Assembly: GCA_018780415.1 (NCBI GenBank)
Contig: JADMJQ010000259.1
Span: 640-42,869, forward strand
DNA length: 42,230 nt
From: Roseateles sp.
GTDB taxonomy: Bacteria > Pseudomonadota > Gammaproteobacteria > Burkholderiales > Burkholderiaceae_C
Direction of reading: 5' to 3'
Shown: positions 34,529 through 42,230 of the stretch, in pieces
How the letters are laid out: each line of letters begins with the position of its first letter
How positions within the stretch are numbered: the stretch's first letter is position 1
The notes under the pieces: generated by a model
The model's input: only the letters and a program-made list of their open reading frames with translations
What the model was told of the DNA's origin: nothing
Databases searched by the model: none
Translations under genes and position numbers: made by a program

Positions 34529-36285
34529 CAGCCCATGCTCCAGTCAATCAGCTTCAGCGCCGGCAGCAGCGGCAGCAATTGCTGCGCCTGCCCGAGCAAG
34601 GGGTCGTTCCATTGCAAGGGAGCGAGCACCGCCTCGATGCGCAGGCCCACAAACCACTCCCAGCCACTGCCGCCTTTGGAATTGGGCCGCAGGCCGGCCT
34701 CGCCGACCAGGGCGCCGCGCAGCGGCCCGGCCTGCTGCAGCAAGCACGCGGCATCGTTGGCAACTGGCTCCAGGCTCAGCTCGAAGGGGAACCGCCATGT
34801 CACCACGCCGCTCAGCAAGGTTTCACTCAGGCCCGGTCCCGCCACTTCATGTTGAATCTGCTGCTGCATCGCGGCCCGGCCCACGCAGCGCAGGCTGACG
34901 CGTGTGCTGGATTCGGCCAGGGTCAAATCGCCGGCCAGCATCAAATCGGCGATGCAAGCGTCCAGGTCCAGCAAGGCCACCAGGCGCATCAGGGCCCGCC
35001 CGTCCAGGCCACCGGCGCCATAGCGCCAACCCCAGGTGCAGGCGAGCTTGCCGACCAGCAGACCCAGATTGGCCTCAAACCGGGCACCGCTCAAACCGAC
35101 CGTTTGCTCCCAGGCAGCGGCCGTTTTCTGCAGCGCCTCGGCCACCGCGCCATCCAGGCCCTGCTCGAACTGCTGCAGCAAGGCGGTACTGTCTTGCCCA
35201 AGCCCATCGCGTTCGACACGACAGCGGCTGATGCCGCGTGCCCAGCGATGAGCACCCGGCAACAAGGTTTGCGCAGCGCCCGCCTGCGGCCGCTCGCGTT
35301 GAATCTCCAACCACCATTGCTCGGCAGGCCAGGCATAGACCAGGGTTTGCAAGGCGCCCAGCGGCTCAGCTTCATCGCGCAGGCCGCAGGTATCAAGTGC
35401 CAATTTGTACAGCTCGGGCGAAGTCTCCTCGGCCATCACGCAGCCTGGTCCGGGCCCGGCCGGCGCCTGCTCGCGCGCCGCCACCGGCCAACTGACGGCA
35501 CGCGTCTCATGGCCGACCCAGTCCCAGCGGCATAGCGGCCCGTTGAACGACAGCGCCGGGTGTACATCGCCATTGCAAACCGCATGGCTGCGCACACGCA
35601 TTTGCAGCTTGACGGCCTGACCCGCGGCAGGCTGGGGCGACAACACCGCGATCAGGGCCGGCAGCGGACGGCCGGCCTCCACATGCAGGACGGGTGGCGC
35701 AGCGACCTTGACGCGCTGCCAATACTGGCCATCAAGCCGATATTCCTGCGGGCCATGGGCCTCGTCAGCGGCACCCTCCAACAGGCGCAAATCAACGGCC
35801 TCCAGGTCACAGGCGGCGCGCGGCAAGACCTGCGGCTCGGCCGACCGCGCCAGCATCGCCCCTTGCCGCCCTAGGCCCTCAAACGCGCTCAGCAGCGCGC
35901 TGTCGGCGGCCATCAGCGTTTGGGGTTCCACCTTGGCACTGGGCAGGCGCTGCAGTTCGAGCAGCGAGCGCTGCAACAGTTGGTGGGTGCTCAGCCATTC
36001 GGACTCACCGGCCTTGGCCAGCGCAGCGGCGGCCCACTCAAAGCCGGCCTTGGCTTGGAAACCCGGCCCCCAAACAAAACAGAGGTTGGCATAACGCGCC
36101 ACACTGGCGGCATGTTGAAGACCCAGTTTGCCGGCCTGTTCCACCGCCAAATCAACAAACATCGGGTAGCGCTCGCCCAGCAAGGCCTCCATCGCCGGCC
36201 AAAGCCCGGCCAATTGCGAAGCCAGTCGCTGCACAAAATCGTGCCAAGCGGCTTGCTCCAGGGCGGCGGTATCCACGGGCTGCAT
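34528..36285 (-). CDS. T6SS vgrG-linked protein of unknown function
   Basis: The 585-aa protein begins 7 nt after vgrG and overlaps the next gene by one base. The N-terminus (about 35-75) contains GKLGLQHAASVARYANLCFV, which resembles the segment QYGLINKGDVARYGRLVLAL of the 110-aa protein at 39992-40324, suggesting a shared helical module. The middle (about 170-330) is beta-rich with many Trp and Gly, and the end contains paired strand-like segments. No signal peptide or membrane helix. Not recognised; likely a VgrG accessory or cargo-loading protein. Confidence 0.6.
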   Translation of the reverse strand: MQPVDTAALEQAAWHDFVQRLASQLAGLWPAMEALLGERYPMFVDLAVEQAGKLGLQHAASVARYANLCFVWGPGFQAKAGFEWAAAALAKAGESEWLSTHQLLQRSLLELQRLPSAKVEPQTLMAADSALLSAFEGLGRQGAMLARSAEPQVLPRAACDLEAVDLRLLEGAADEAHGPQEYRLDGQYWQRVKVAAPPVLHVEAGRPLPALIAVLSPQPAAGQAVKLQMRVRSHAVCNGDVHPALSFNGPLCRWDWVGHETRAVSWPVAAREQAPAGPGPGCVMAEETSPELYKLALDTCGLRDEAEPLGALQTLVYAWPAEQWWLEIQRERPQAGAAQTLLPGAHRWARGISRCRVERDGLGQDSTALLQQFEQGLDGAVAEALQKTAAAWEQTVGLSGARFEANLGLLVGKLACTWGWRYGAGGLDGRALMRLVALLDLDACIADLMLAGDLTLAESSTRVSLRCVGRAAMQQQIQHEVAGPGLSETLLSGVVTWRFPFELSLEPVANDAACLLQQAGPLRGALVGEAGLRPNSKGGSGWEWFVGLRIEAVLAPLQWNDPLLGQAQQLLPLLPALKLIDWSMG

Positions 36286-36292
36286 GGCCAGC

Positions 36293-38347
36293 TCAGCGAT
36301 GCGTCAAGGGATCTTCGGGCACCTCGGGTGCATCGGGCGCCGCCGGGTCGGTCGGTGCCACCGGATTGGCGCCTGCGCCGGAACCGGGCGAGCCGCCCGA
36401 GTTGATCTTGACCATGGAGCCGGTGATGGACACGCCGTCCGGGCCCAGCACGATGGACGAGGCACCCGCCTTGATGCTGATCTGCACGCCGGCCTCAATG
36501 ACCACATTCATGCCGGCCTTGATATGCAGGTTCTGCCCCGCATCGGCGCCGAAATTGGCACCGATCTTCATATGCAGATCGGCCGCAGACTTGAAAGAAA
36601 TTGCCGCCCCGGACTGCGCGGTGATGTCTTGCGCGGTTTTCAGGCTGAAGATGCCGCCACCTTTGAGCAGCATGTCGCTGCCCACATCGAGATTGAACTT
36701 GGCATCGACCTTTTGCTTCAGGTCCTTGACCACGCTGAGGTGGTACTCACCCTCGATTTTCTCCTTGCGGTCGGCCTTGACGGTACGGTGCTCGTCTTTG
36801 CCGATCTCGCTCTTGAGCGTTTCTTCGACAAACTCCAGGCGATCCTTTTGGGCATGGACGAGCAAATACTCGCTGCCCGGCTTGTCCTCGAAGCGCAACT
36901 CGTTGAACTCGGCAGCGCCGCCCAGCTTGCTGCGGCTCTTCATGGTGCTGACGGTCGCGTTGACCGGCAGCTCATAGGGAGGCTTTTGGGCGGCGTTGTA
37001 GACCCGGCCGGTGATCAGAGGCTGGTCCGGGTCGCCCTCCAGAAAGTCGACCACCACCTCCTGGCCCAGGCGCGGCAGCGAGATCATGCCGAAGCCGTTG
37101 CCGGCCGAGGGGCTGGCCACCCGCACCCAGCAACTGCTGGCCGCAGTGTGGGTGCCGACGCGGTCCCAGTGGAATTGAATCTTCACGCGGCCATGTTCGT
37201 CGGTGACGATATCGCCGGGGTCTGCGTCGCCGACGACGATAGCCGTTTGCGGCCCCGCCACGGTCGGCTTGCGGGTGTTGCGGGCCGGGCGTAACGGCTC
37301 GTCATAACGCTGCAAGGTGAAGCTGCAACCAAAACTACTTTCATCCGTGCCGGATTCATAAGCGGGCAGGCTCATCTCGATGCGTGTGGCCAGCACGATG
37401 TACTCGGCATTCTGGTCGTCCCGCGGATGAGCGGCCAGCGTAAAGCGCGCGCCGGCCGCCAAACCCTGTGTATTGCCCTGGCCGGTGAAGCGGCCAAAGC
37501 GTGCCTGCGCCTCCTCAAGCCTGATCAGGGCCCGCGCATCACCGTCGGCCTTGGCCTCATAACGCCCGGGATAGTCGTACACCTCCAGGCCGGCCTCGGC
37601 GTGGCCGCGGCTGCCTTCGGCCGGTGCGCTGGTGAGGTCGGTGTCGGGCGTCAGGTAGTTGTAGTCCTTCAGCACGACCTTGCCGGTCTGGACTTCATGC
37701 CGCATCTGCCATTCGTTGATGGCGGCCTGACTGATCTTGGCATTGCCGGCGGCCAGAAACTGCACGGTTTCGAAACCCGGGCTGGTCACATGTGCGCTGG
37801 CCGCATCGGCCAGTACCAACTCATGCTGGCCCTCGGTATGGCGGAAAAAATAGAAGATGCCCTCCTCTTCCATCAAGCGGCTGACGAAATTGAAGTCGGT
37901 TTCACGGTATTGAACGCAGTACCCGCGCGCGGGATAGCTCGCGCTCAGCTCCTGCGTCACGGTGCCGGTGTAGGCAGAGAAAACCTGCGTGATGATGTCG
38001 GGCACCGACATGTCTTGAAACACCCGCAGATTGGCGGCGCGGGTCAATAGCCACAGCGACGGGCGCACGCAGAGCCGGTACTTGAATTGCCGCCCGTCCA
38101 TGCCCTCAAAGCCGAAGGCACTGACCATCCCATTGAACCAGCGCGGACCGGCGTCGCCGGTGGCGACCCAGACGGACAGGCTGCTGCCCAGCAAGTCGTC
38201 GGCGGCCAGGCCGGCGCCGTCAGACACCGCAATGATCTGGAATTCAAACGGCCGCGAGACTTCTTCGAAAGCCGACATCGAACGCAAAGCCAGGGCATCC
38301 CCAGCCGTACTGACCATGCCCATCGAAAACGCCGCCGCTGCTGCCAT
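36293..38347 (-). CDS. vgrG: T6SS spike protein VgrG (TssI)
   Basis: The 684-aa protein has the gp27/gp44-like N-terminal domain (RPFEFQIIAVS, YCVQYRETDFNFVSRLMEEEGIFYFFRHTEG), the gp5-type OB-fold (about 380-470; VKIQFHWDR, SCWVRVASPSAGNGFG, PRLGQEVVVDFLEGDPDQP) and a beta-helix needle. The needle ends in a Pro-rich tail (about 660-684) with no catalytic extension, so effectors must be carried by other proteins. A GAGGG RBS precedes the ATG at 38347. First gene of block 2. Confidence 0.95.
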   Translation of the reverse strand: MAAAAAFSMGMVSTAGDALALRSMSAFEEVSRPFEFQIIAVSDGAGLAADDLLGSSLSVWVATGDAGPRWFNGMVSAFGFEGMDGRQFKYRLCVRPSLWLLTRAANLRVFQDMSVPDIITQVFSAYTGTVTQELSASYPARGYCVQYRETDFNFVSRLMEEEGIFYFFRHTEGQHELVLADAASAHVTSPGFETVQFLAAGNAKISQAAINEWQMRHEVQTGKVVLKDYNYLTPDTDLTSAPAEGSRGHAEAGLEVYDYPGRYEAKADGDARALIRLEEAQARFGRFTGQGNTQGLAAGARFTLAAHPRDDQNAEYIVLATRIEMSLPAYESGTDESSFGCSFTLQRYDEPLRPARNTRKPTVAGPQTAIVVGDADPGDIVTDEHGRVKIQFHWDRVGTHTAASSCWVRVASPSAGNGFGMISLPRLGQEVVVDFLEGDPDQPLITGRVYNAAQKPPYELPVNATVSTMKSRSKLGGAAEFNELRFEDKPGSEYLLVHAQKDRLEFVEETLKSEIGKDEHRTVKADRKEKIEGEYHLSVVKDLKQKVDAKFNLDVGSDMLLKGGGIFSLKTAQDITAQSGAAISFKSAADLHMKIGANFGADAGQNLHIKAGMNVVIEAGVQISIKAGASSIVLGPDGVSITGSMVKINSGGSPGSGAGANPVAPTDPAAPDAPEVPEDPLTHR

Positions 38348-38382
38348 AAACCCTCGATCTGAAAACCTTGCTGACCCGACTT

Positions 38383-38396
38383 CGGAGCGTGCTCCG
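38383..38396. promoter_or_regulatory. 14-bp palindrome in vgrG / effector-unit divergent region
   Basis: CGGAGC-GT-GCTCCG is a perfect inverted repeat in the 250-nt region between vgrG and the divergent sheath-fusion gene, 36 nt before vgrG. It could be an operator for vgrG or a small hairpin. An AT-rich stretch beside it (around 38400-38412) reads TATAAA on the minus strand. Confidence 0.3.
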
Positions 38397-38597
38397 CGTC
38401 ATTTTTATACAAACCCTTTTGCCGAGCCCGGTGACTATAACGGCCTCGGGCAAGATATTCTGAAGCCTGTGGAGCAAAGCGCATGGTACTTTTTGCTCTT
38501 GCAAAGCTGTCAAACAATCGGGCACAGTTTGCCGGTCACCTAGCTGCAGGAATTCCTCGTTAGGATGCAAGGCCGTCAGCAACTTTGGAGCCCCGAT

Positions 38598-39998
38598 ATG
38601 CCGCAGCGAATGGAATTCGGTTTCGCCTTCGGCCCGTCCGGCGGTCGTTCTGGGGCTGAGGAGGGAGCCGCGCCCGGCCGGCGGCAGGGCCCCATGCGCT
38701 TGCTCGTCATGGGTGATTTCAGCGCCAGGCCGGTGAGTCAAAAGCCGCCGCTGGCCGAGCGACCCAGCCACCGGGTCGATTTGGACAATTTCGATGCGGT
38801 GTTGCGCCGCCTTGCGCCCCAGCTCACGCTGCAGCTCAACGACGGCGCGGCGACCATTGACTTTCAAACCATCGATGACTTTCACCCCGAGCAGCTCTAT
38901 GCGCGCTTGCCTTTGTTTCAGGACTTGCGCCGGGCGCGCAGCCAGCCAATTGCTGCGGGTGCTGCCGGCCTGCTAAATCAACTCTTGGGCAAACCCGTTG
39001 GGGCAAGACCTGACCCCAGCCCGGCGCCGCCCGATGCCGCCGGCCTGGACGGCTTGATCCGCAAACTGGTGGCCCCGCATATCGTGCCGGATCAGTCCGC
39101 CAGCCTTCAGGCGCAACAGGCCGCTGTTGACAGCATCATCACCGCGCAGATGCGCGCCCTCTTGCACGCGCCAGGCTTGCAAAGCCTGGAAGCAGCCTGG
39201 CGCGGCGTTCGGTGGCTGATCGCCAATCTTGAGCTGGACGAGCGACTGGAACTACACCTGTTTGATGTGTCACGCAGCGAGCTGCTGGCCGACATCGTCG
39301 CCGCCAACGGCCAGCTGGCACAAACCGGCTTGCACCATGCGCTGGCCGATCGCTGGCGCAATCTGCCGGGTGGACAGAGCTGGTCGGCGCTGGTCGGTCT
39401 GTACCAATTTGGCGCATCGGACGCGGATGTCGGCATGCTGGCAGCGCTGGGGCTGCTGGCCTCGCAAGCGGGCGGCCCTTTTCTGGCGGGCGGCGACCCC
39501 GGCCTGACCAGCTTGGCGCCGACCGAGCAAGCCAGCTGGCAAGCGCTGCGCCACAGCGAGGCTGCTCCCTGGATAGGCCTGGCCGCGCCGCGCATCTTGC
39601 TGCGCCTGCCTTATGGCAAGAAAAGCGACCCGGTCGATGGTTTTGCTTTTGAAGAGTTTGATGCCAGGCCTGTGCATGAAGAGTTCTTGTGGGGCAATGG
39701 CGCGCTGGCCGTGGCGCTGCTACTGGGCCGCTCTTTCAGTGCGCGGAGCTGGGACTTTGAGCCCGACGACGAGCGCGAAATCGCTGACTTGCCGGCCTTC
39801 ACCTATCTGCAAGATGGCGAGCGCGAACTGCAAGCCTGTGCGGAACGGACCCTGGATGAAGATGCAGGTCTAGCCATGCTGGCGGCGGGGCTGATGCCGG
39901 TGCTGAGTCATAGGCATCGAAATGCGATCACCTTGATGCGAATGCAATCGGTGGCGGAGCCTGCGCAAGGGCTGGCGGGGCTCGAACGCTCATGTTGA
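38598..39998 (+). CDS. TssB-TssC fusion-like protein lacking the TssC C-terminal domain
   Basis: The 466-aa protein begins at the ATG at 38598 behind TTGGAG. Residues about 35-125 match TssB (MRLLVMGDFSARP, VDLDNFDAVLRRL, TIDDFHPEQLYARL). Residues about 185-455 match the core of TssC (LEAAWRGVRWLIANLELD, WSALVGLYQFGASDADV, IGLAAPRILLRLPYGKKSDP, LWGNGALAVALLLGRSF). It stops where TssC1 would continue into its C-terminal domain, missing roughly the last 100 residues. The canonical tssB and tssC are separate genes in block 1, so this is an extra paralogue, not the main sheath. It is first of a three-gene plus-strand unit. Function unknown; an adaptor or sheath-like scaffold is possible. Confidence 0.85.
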   Translation: MPQRMEFGFAFGPSGGRSGAEEGAAPGRRQGPMRLLVMGDFSARPVSQKPPLAERPSHRVDLDNFDAVLRRLAPQLTLQLNDGAATIDFQTIDDFHPEQLYARLPLFQDLRRARSQPIAAGAAGLLNQLLGKPVGARPDPSPAPPDAAGLDGLIRKLVAPHIVPDQSASLQAQQAAVDSIITAQMRALLHAPGLQSLEAAWRGVRWLIANLELDERLELHLFDVSRSELLADIVAANGQLAQTGLHHALADRWRNLPGGQSWSALVGLYQFGASDADVGMLAALGLLASQAGGPFLAGGDPGLTSLAPTEQASWQALRHSEAAPWIGLAAPRILLRLPYGKKSDPVDGFAFEEFDARPVHEEFLWGNGALAVALLLGRSFSARSWDFEPDDEREIADLPAFTYLQDGERELQACAERTLDEDAGLAMLAAGLMPVLSHRHRNAITLMRMQSVAEPAQGLAGLERSC

Positions 39999-40324
39999 CT
40001 ATTCGCCGATCGCAGCTCGCAAGTTTCGAAGAGGCACTGTGGGATCAATTCACGCGCAGGCTGATCGAGCAGGCGCGCCAAGACACGCCCTTGTCCGAAC
40101 CGGACGCGTCGGATGCCGAGTTGTTTGCGTTGCTGCGGCCGGCGTTGGGCCTCGCTGCGCAATATGGCTTGATCAACAAGGGCGATGTGGCGCGCTACGG
40201 GCGGCTGGTGCTGGCACTTGGCCGTGACCCGCAGACTGCTGACGCCGCCATCGTGGCGGTGCTCAACAATCCGCTGTTGATGGGAGCGGCCAAGCTCGAT
40301 GCGCTTGAGCAGGCGATGGGCTGA
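39992..40324 (+). CDS. Small helical T6SS-associated protein
   Basis: The 110-aa protein overlaps the previous gene by 7 nt, with the next gene 4 nt downstream, so the three are translated together. It appears all-helical with no signal or membrane segment. The segment LAAQYGLINKGDVARYGRL (about 54-72) recurs in similar form in the N-terminus of the vgrG-linked 585-aa protein. This looks like a small chaperone/adaptor for the effector-like protein that follows. No named family recognised with certainty. Confidence 0.65.
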   Translation: MLTIRRSQLASFEEALWDQFTRRLIEQARQDTPLSEPDASDAELFALLRPALGLAAQYGLINKGDVARYGRLVLALGRDPQTADAAIVAVLNNPLLMGAAKLDALEQAMG

Positions 40325-40328
40325 AGTC

Positions 40329-42143
40329 ATGGCCTTCATCGAAGCACGCTCAGGTGGTCCGCCGGACGTCCCCGTATCCGCGAGTCTGCCCTGCGAGGTG
40401 CCGGTGCCGCGCGCCTACCTGACCATTCAGCTGCGCAACCACCACGCACAAGGCACGCCGGTGCTCGCCCATACGCTGGTGCGGCTGGACGTGGGGCCGC
40501 AGCAGCATACGAGGCAAACCGATGCCAACGGCCTGATCACCTTTGTCTACGACACCGCGGCGGACTTCGCCAACCTGGCCGTCAATGCGGAGCTGACCGA
40601 CCCCAGCAGGCTGTGGGTGGGCCAAAGCAATACCGGCGTGCTGAATCAGCTCACGGTGATTGTGGCCGGCCAGTTTCAGCTCCGTGTCGAGGTCTACACC
40701 GACAAACCCGGCGTCGGCCTGATGGCTTGGCCGCACGCCTGGACCGTCGGGCTCAATCTCGCCCGCGCCAGCACGCCGCCGGGCGGCGCGCCGGCGAATG
40801 CCAACATTCCGTTTGTCGCCAATGGCGCCGTCCCACCGGCCGATGAAATCAATAACCACCTGCTCGATTGCGCAAGCGCCCACCAGCTGACGGTCCCCTT
40901 CATCGGCTTTTTGACCACCTCCACGGTTGAGCTTTGGACCGAAGGCAACCCGCGCGTCGTCGGCGATCTGGACGCCGCCAACGACGATGCCACCTACCGC
41001 AAGATTGCCGCCAATGGCATACGGCTGCTGGTAACGCGCCGGGGCGCCACGCTGCGGGTGCGCTTCGTCTTTCGCTTCCCGCAAGTCATGATCGTCGGCG
41101 AAGGTACGCATTTCGAGTACGCAACTGGGCTGGCAAGCAAGTACCGCAACGCACTGGCCAACCCGACCGGCCTGCGCTGGGTCGTGGCGACGCAATACGA
41201 TGTCACGCCCATCCTGCAGGTGTCCGACAACCTCAACATCAGGCATTGGCAAACCAACGCCTGGATCAACCATGCCAACCAACGCCAGCGCGTGCAGACG
41301 GCGCTGACCGAGAATTTGGTCAACCACGGGGTGCAGTTCGACGCCACCAATGCCGGCCATTGGAATGCCGCGCTGCTCGCCTACGGCGCCTTCGAAGCGG
41401 TCGTCTTCAACAATCCCCACCCGGGTTACGGTCTACACATGTGCGAGGTCATGGGGCTTACCGCCCATGGTGGCGTGCGCTTCAAGAATGGCAAGGCCAT
41501 CAGCGTGTACAGCTTCGGCTACGGCGTCGCCCTGTCGGTGCCGGCGCGCGCACCGTTTGTCAACCATGCCCAACCGACGCATTACGCCACGCAGCGCAGC
41601 TTTGTTCGCGGCAACGGCGTGGGCGAGCTGAATTACCAGAACCTGCACACCGATGCGGTCAACCTGCAGTTCGCGCCCGCCCACACCACGCCGCTGGCGC
41701 TCACCATCACCGGCGCGTTCCGCTATGCCAACGGCCAGGCCATCGACCCGGCCTGGTACGGCCTCGTGGGTGAAATGCCCGCCGACACGGTCGATCACTA
41801 CCGCTCGAATGTCAATACCGTGGGCTTGCAAGGTTATTTGATGCGCTGCTACCGCTATCACGGGCCGCTCGTCCTCAAGCCGGGTGGCTGGTTGTTTGTC
41901 AACGGCTCCAGCAACTGGGACGCCATGCTGACGGCCGGCTATTCCATCCACCACGCGGGCGCCAATCATGCGGTGCCGGCCATGACCAATCTGGCCAACT
42001 GGCCAGCGCATGCAAGCTACTTCGTTCATTACCGCACCAACTTCACCAGCACCGACCACCATCCGTCCTGGTACAGCGACCCCGCCTTCAACCCGCACGA
42101 GCCCAATATCAACAATGCACGCACCTTCGGGAGGCAATATTGA
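40329..42143 (+). CDS. Candidate T6SS effector with BMT5-like Rossmann methyltransferase domain
   Basis: The 604-aa protein starts at the ATG at 40329. Residues about 28-90 look like an Ig/transthyretin-like module (TDANGLITFVYDTA). From about 250 it follows the layout of the BMT5/DUF2431 Rossmann family: MIVGEGTHFEYATGL (254-268) for the SAM-binding GEG(D)FSF loop, WVVATQYDV for the second strand, then LTENLVNHGVQFDATNA, and VVFNNPHPGYG (about 358-368) for the FNFPHxG motif. After an insertion, LVLKPGGWLFVNG (about 514-526) matches a later strand. In BMT5 these bind SAM for 25S rRNA uridine methylation. Here GEGTHFEY lacks the usual D-F-S-F, so activity may differ. Placement beside vgrG suggests a T6SS effector. 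No signal peptide. Confidence 0.75.
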   Translation: MAFIEARSGGPPDVPVSASLPCEVPVPRAYLTIQLRNHHAQGTPVLAHTLVRLDVGPQQHTRQTDANGLITFVYDTAADFANLAVNAELTDPSRLWVGQSNTGVLNQLTVIVAGQFQLRVEVYTDKPGVGLMAWPHAWTVGLNLARASTPPGGAPANANIPFVANGAVPPADEINNHLLDCASAHQLTVPFIGFLTTSTVELWTEGNPRVVGDLDAANDDATYRKIAANGIRLLVTRRGATLRVRFVFRFPQVMIVGEGTHFEYATGLASKYRNALANPTGLRWVVATQYDVTPILQVSDNLNIRHWQTNAWINHANQRQRVQTALTENLVNHGVQFDATNAGHWNAALLAYGAFEAVVFNNPHPGYGLHMCEVMGLTAHGGVRFKNGKAISVYSFGYGVALSVPARAPFVNHAQPTHYATQRSFVRGNGVGELNYQNLHTDAVNLQFAPAHTTPLALTITGAFRYANGQAIDPAWYGLVGEMPADTVDHYRSNVNTVGLQGYLMRCYRYHGPLVLKPGGWLFVNGSSNWDAMLTAGYSIHHAGANHAVPAMTNLANWPAHASYFVHYRTNFTSTDHHPSWYSDPAFNPHEPNINNARTFGRQY

Positions 42144-42230
42144 ACTCGCCTTTGCAAACTTCGCCGCCGCCCTCGCCTCGCCCACGCCCTCGCCCTCGCT
42201 GCCTACCGCGCCGGCCCGCATCACCGCTTT
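42140..42230 (+). CDS. Possible start of a further gene, 3' end outside window
   Basis: A TTG at 42140-42142 overlaps the stop of the preceding gene and has GGGAGG five bases upstream, an unusually good RBS. The frame stays open to the edge and encodes a Pro/Arg-rich start. A partner or immunity gene for the effector would be expected here, but only 30 codons are visible. Confidence 0.3.
   Translation, partial: MNSPLQTSPPPSPRPRPRPRCLPRRPASPL

Noticed and set aside
40350-42224. Minus-strand open frames at 40350-41420 and 41433-42224
   Set aside because: They mirror the codon pattern of the BMT5-like gene and have no recognisable domain or RBS.
1-42230. tRNA/rRNA genes, CRISPR arrays, insertion sequences
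   Set aside because: No direct-repeat/spacer pattern, transposase or RNA gene signature was seen anywhere in the window.

Overview
The window is GC-rich chromosomal DNA from a Gram-negative bacterium, most likely a betaproteobacterium of the order Burkholderiales. The basis is base composition and the general look and gene order of the proteins; the genus cannot be fixed from the sequence alone. It is dominated by one nearly complete type VI secretion system (T6SS) locus of about 33 kb (roughly 9.4-42.2 kb), flanked on the left by a two-partner secretion (TPS) pair.

Left flank (1-5.6 kb): on the minus strand a TpsB/FhaC-type outer-membrane transporter (2956-4671) is followed 55 nt later by a large filamentous-haemagglutinin-like exoprotein (TpsA) that runs off the left edge. 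An OmpA-domain periplasmic protein (5022-5615) is transcribed the other way.

Accessory block (5.6-9.3 kb, minus strand): a Cys-rich YkgJ-like protein, a protein with a Gly/Ala-rich hydrophobic segment, and a nitrilase-fold enzyme with a zinc-ribbon-like insert. They lie downstream of clpV and parts are visibly AT-richer than the neighbours, as expected of acquired cargo.

T6SS block 1 (9.3-22.5 kb, minus strand), in transcription order: Ser/Thr kinase (PpkA-type), tssA, tssB, tssC, hcp, tagJ, tssE, tssF, tssG, clpV (tssH). A strong Rho-independent terminator lies between tssC and hcp. A membrane-anchored HExxH protein (22736-23818) is divergent from the kinase.

T6SS block 2 (23.8-38.3 kb, minus strand), in transcription order: vgrG, two unrecognised T6SS-associated genes, an FHA protein (TagH), PP2C phosphatase (PppA), DUF4280 PAAR-like protein, tssK, tssL (with C-terminal OmpA domain), tssM (interrupted by an apparent 1-nt frameshift), tagF. 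Kinase, phosphatase and FHA protein form the threonine-phosphorylation switch. TssL and the kinase both carry a DRT(V/I)I(R/K)P motif near the N-terminus that is a likely phospho-Thr/FHA docking site. No tssJ is seen.

Right flank (38.6-42.2 kb, plus strand, divergent from vgrG): a fused and C-terminally truncated TssB-TssC-like protein, a 110-aa helical protein, and a 604-aa protein with an Ig-like N-terminus and a BMT5-like (DUF2431-type) Rossmann methyltransferase-like core. This three-gene unit is the best candidate here for an undescribed system: a sheath-derived protein plus a small adaptor tied to a putative rRNA-methyltransferase-like effector beside vgrG.
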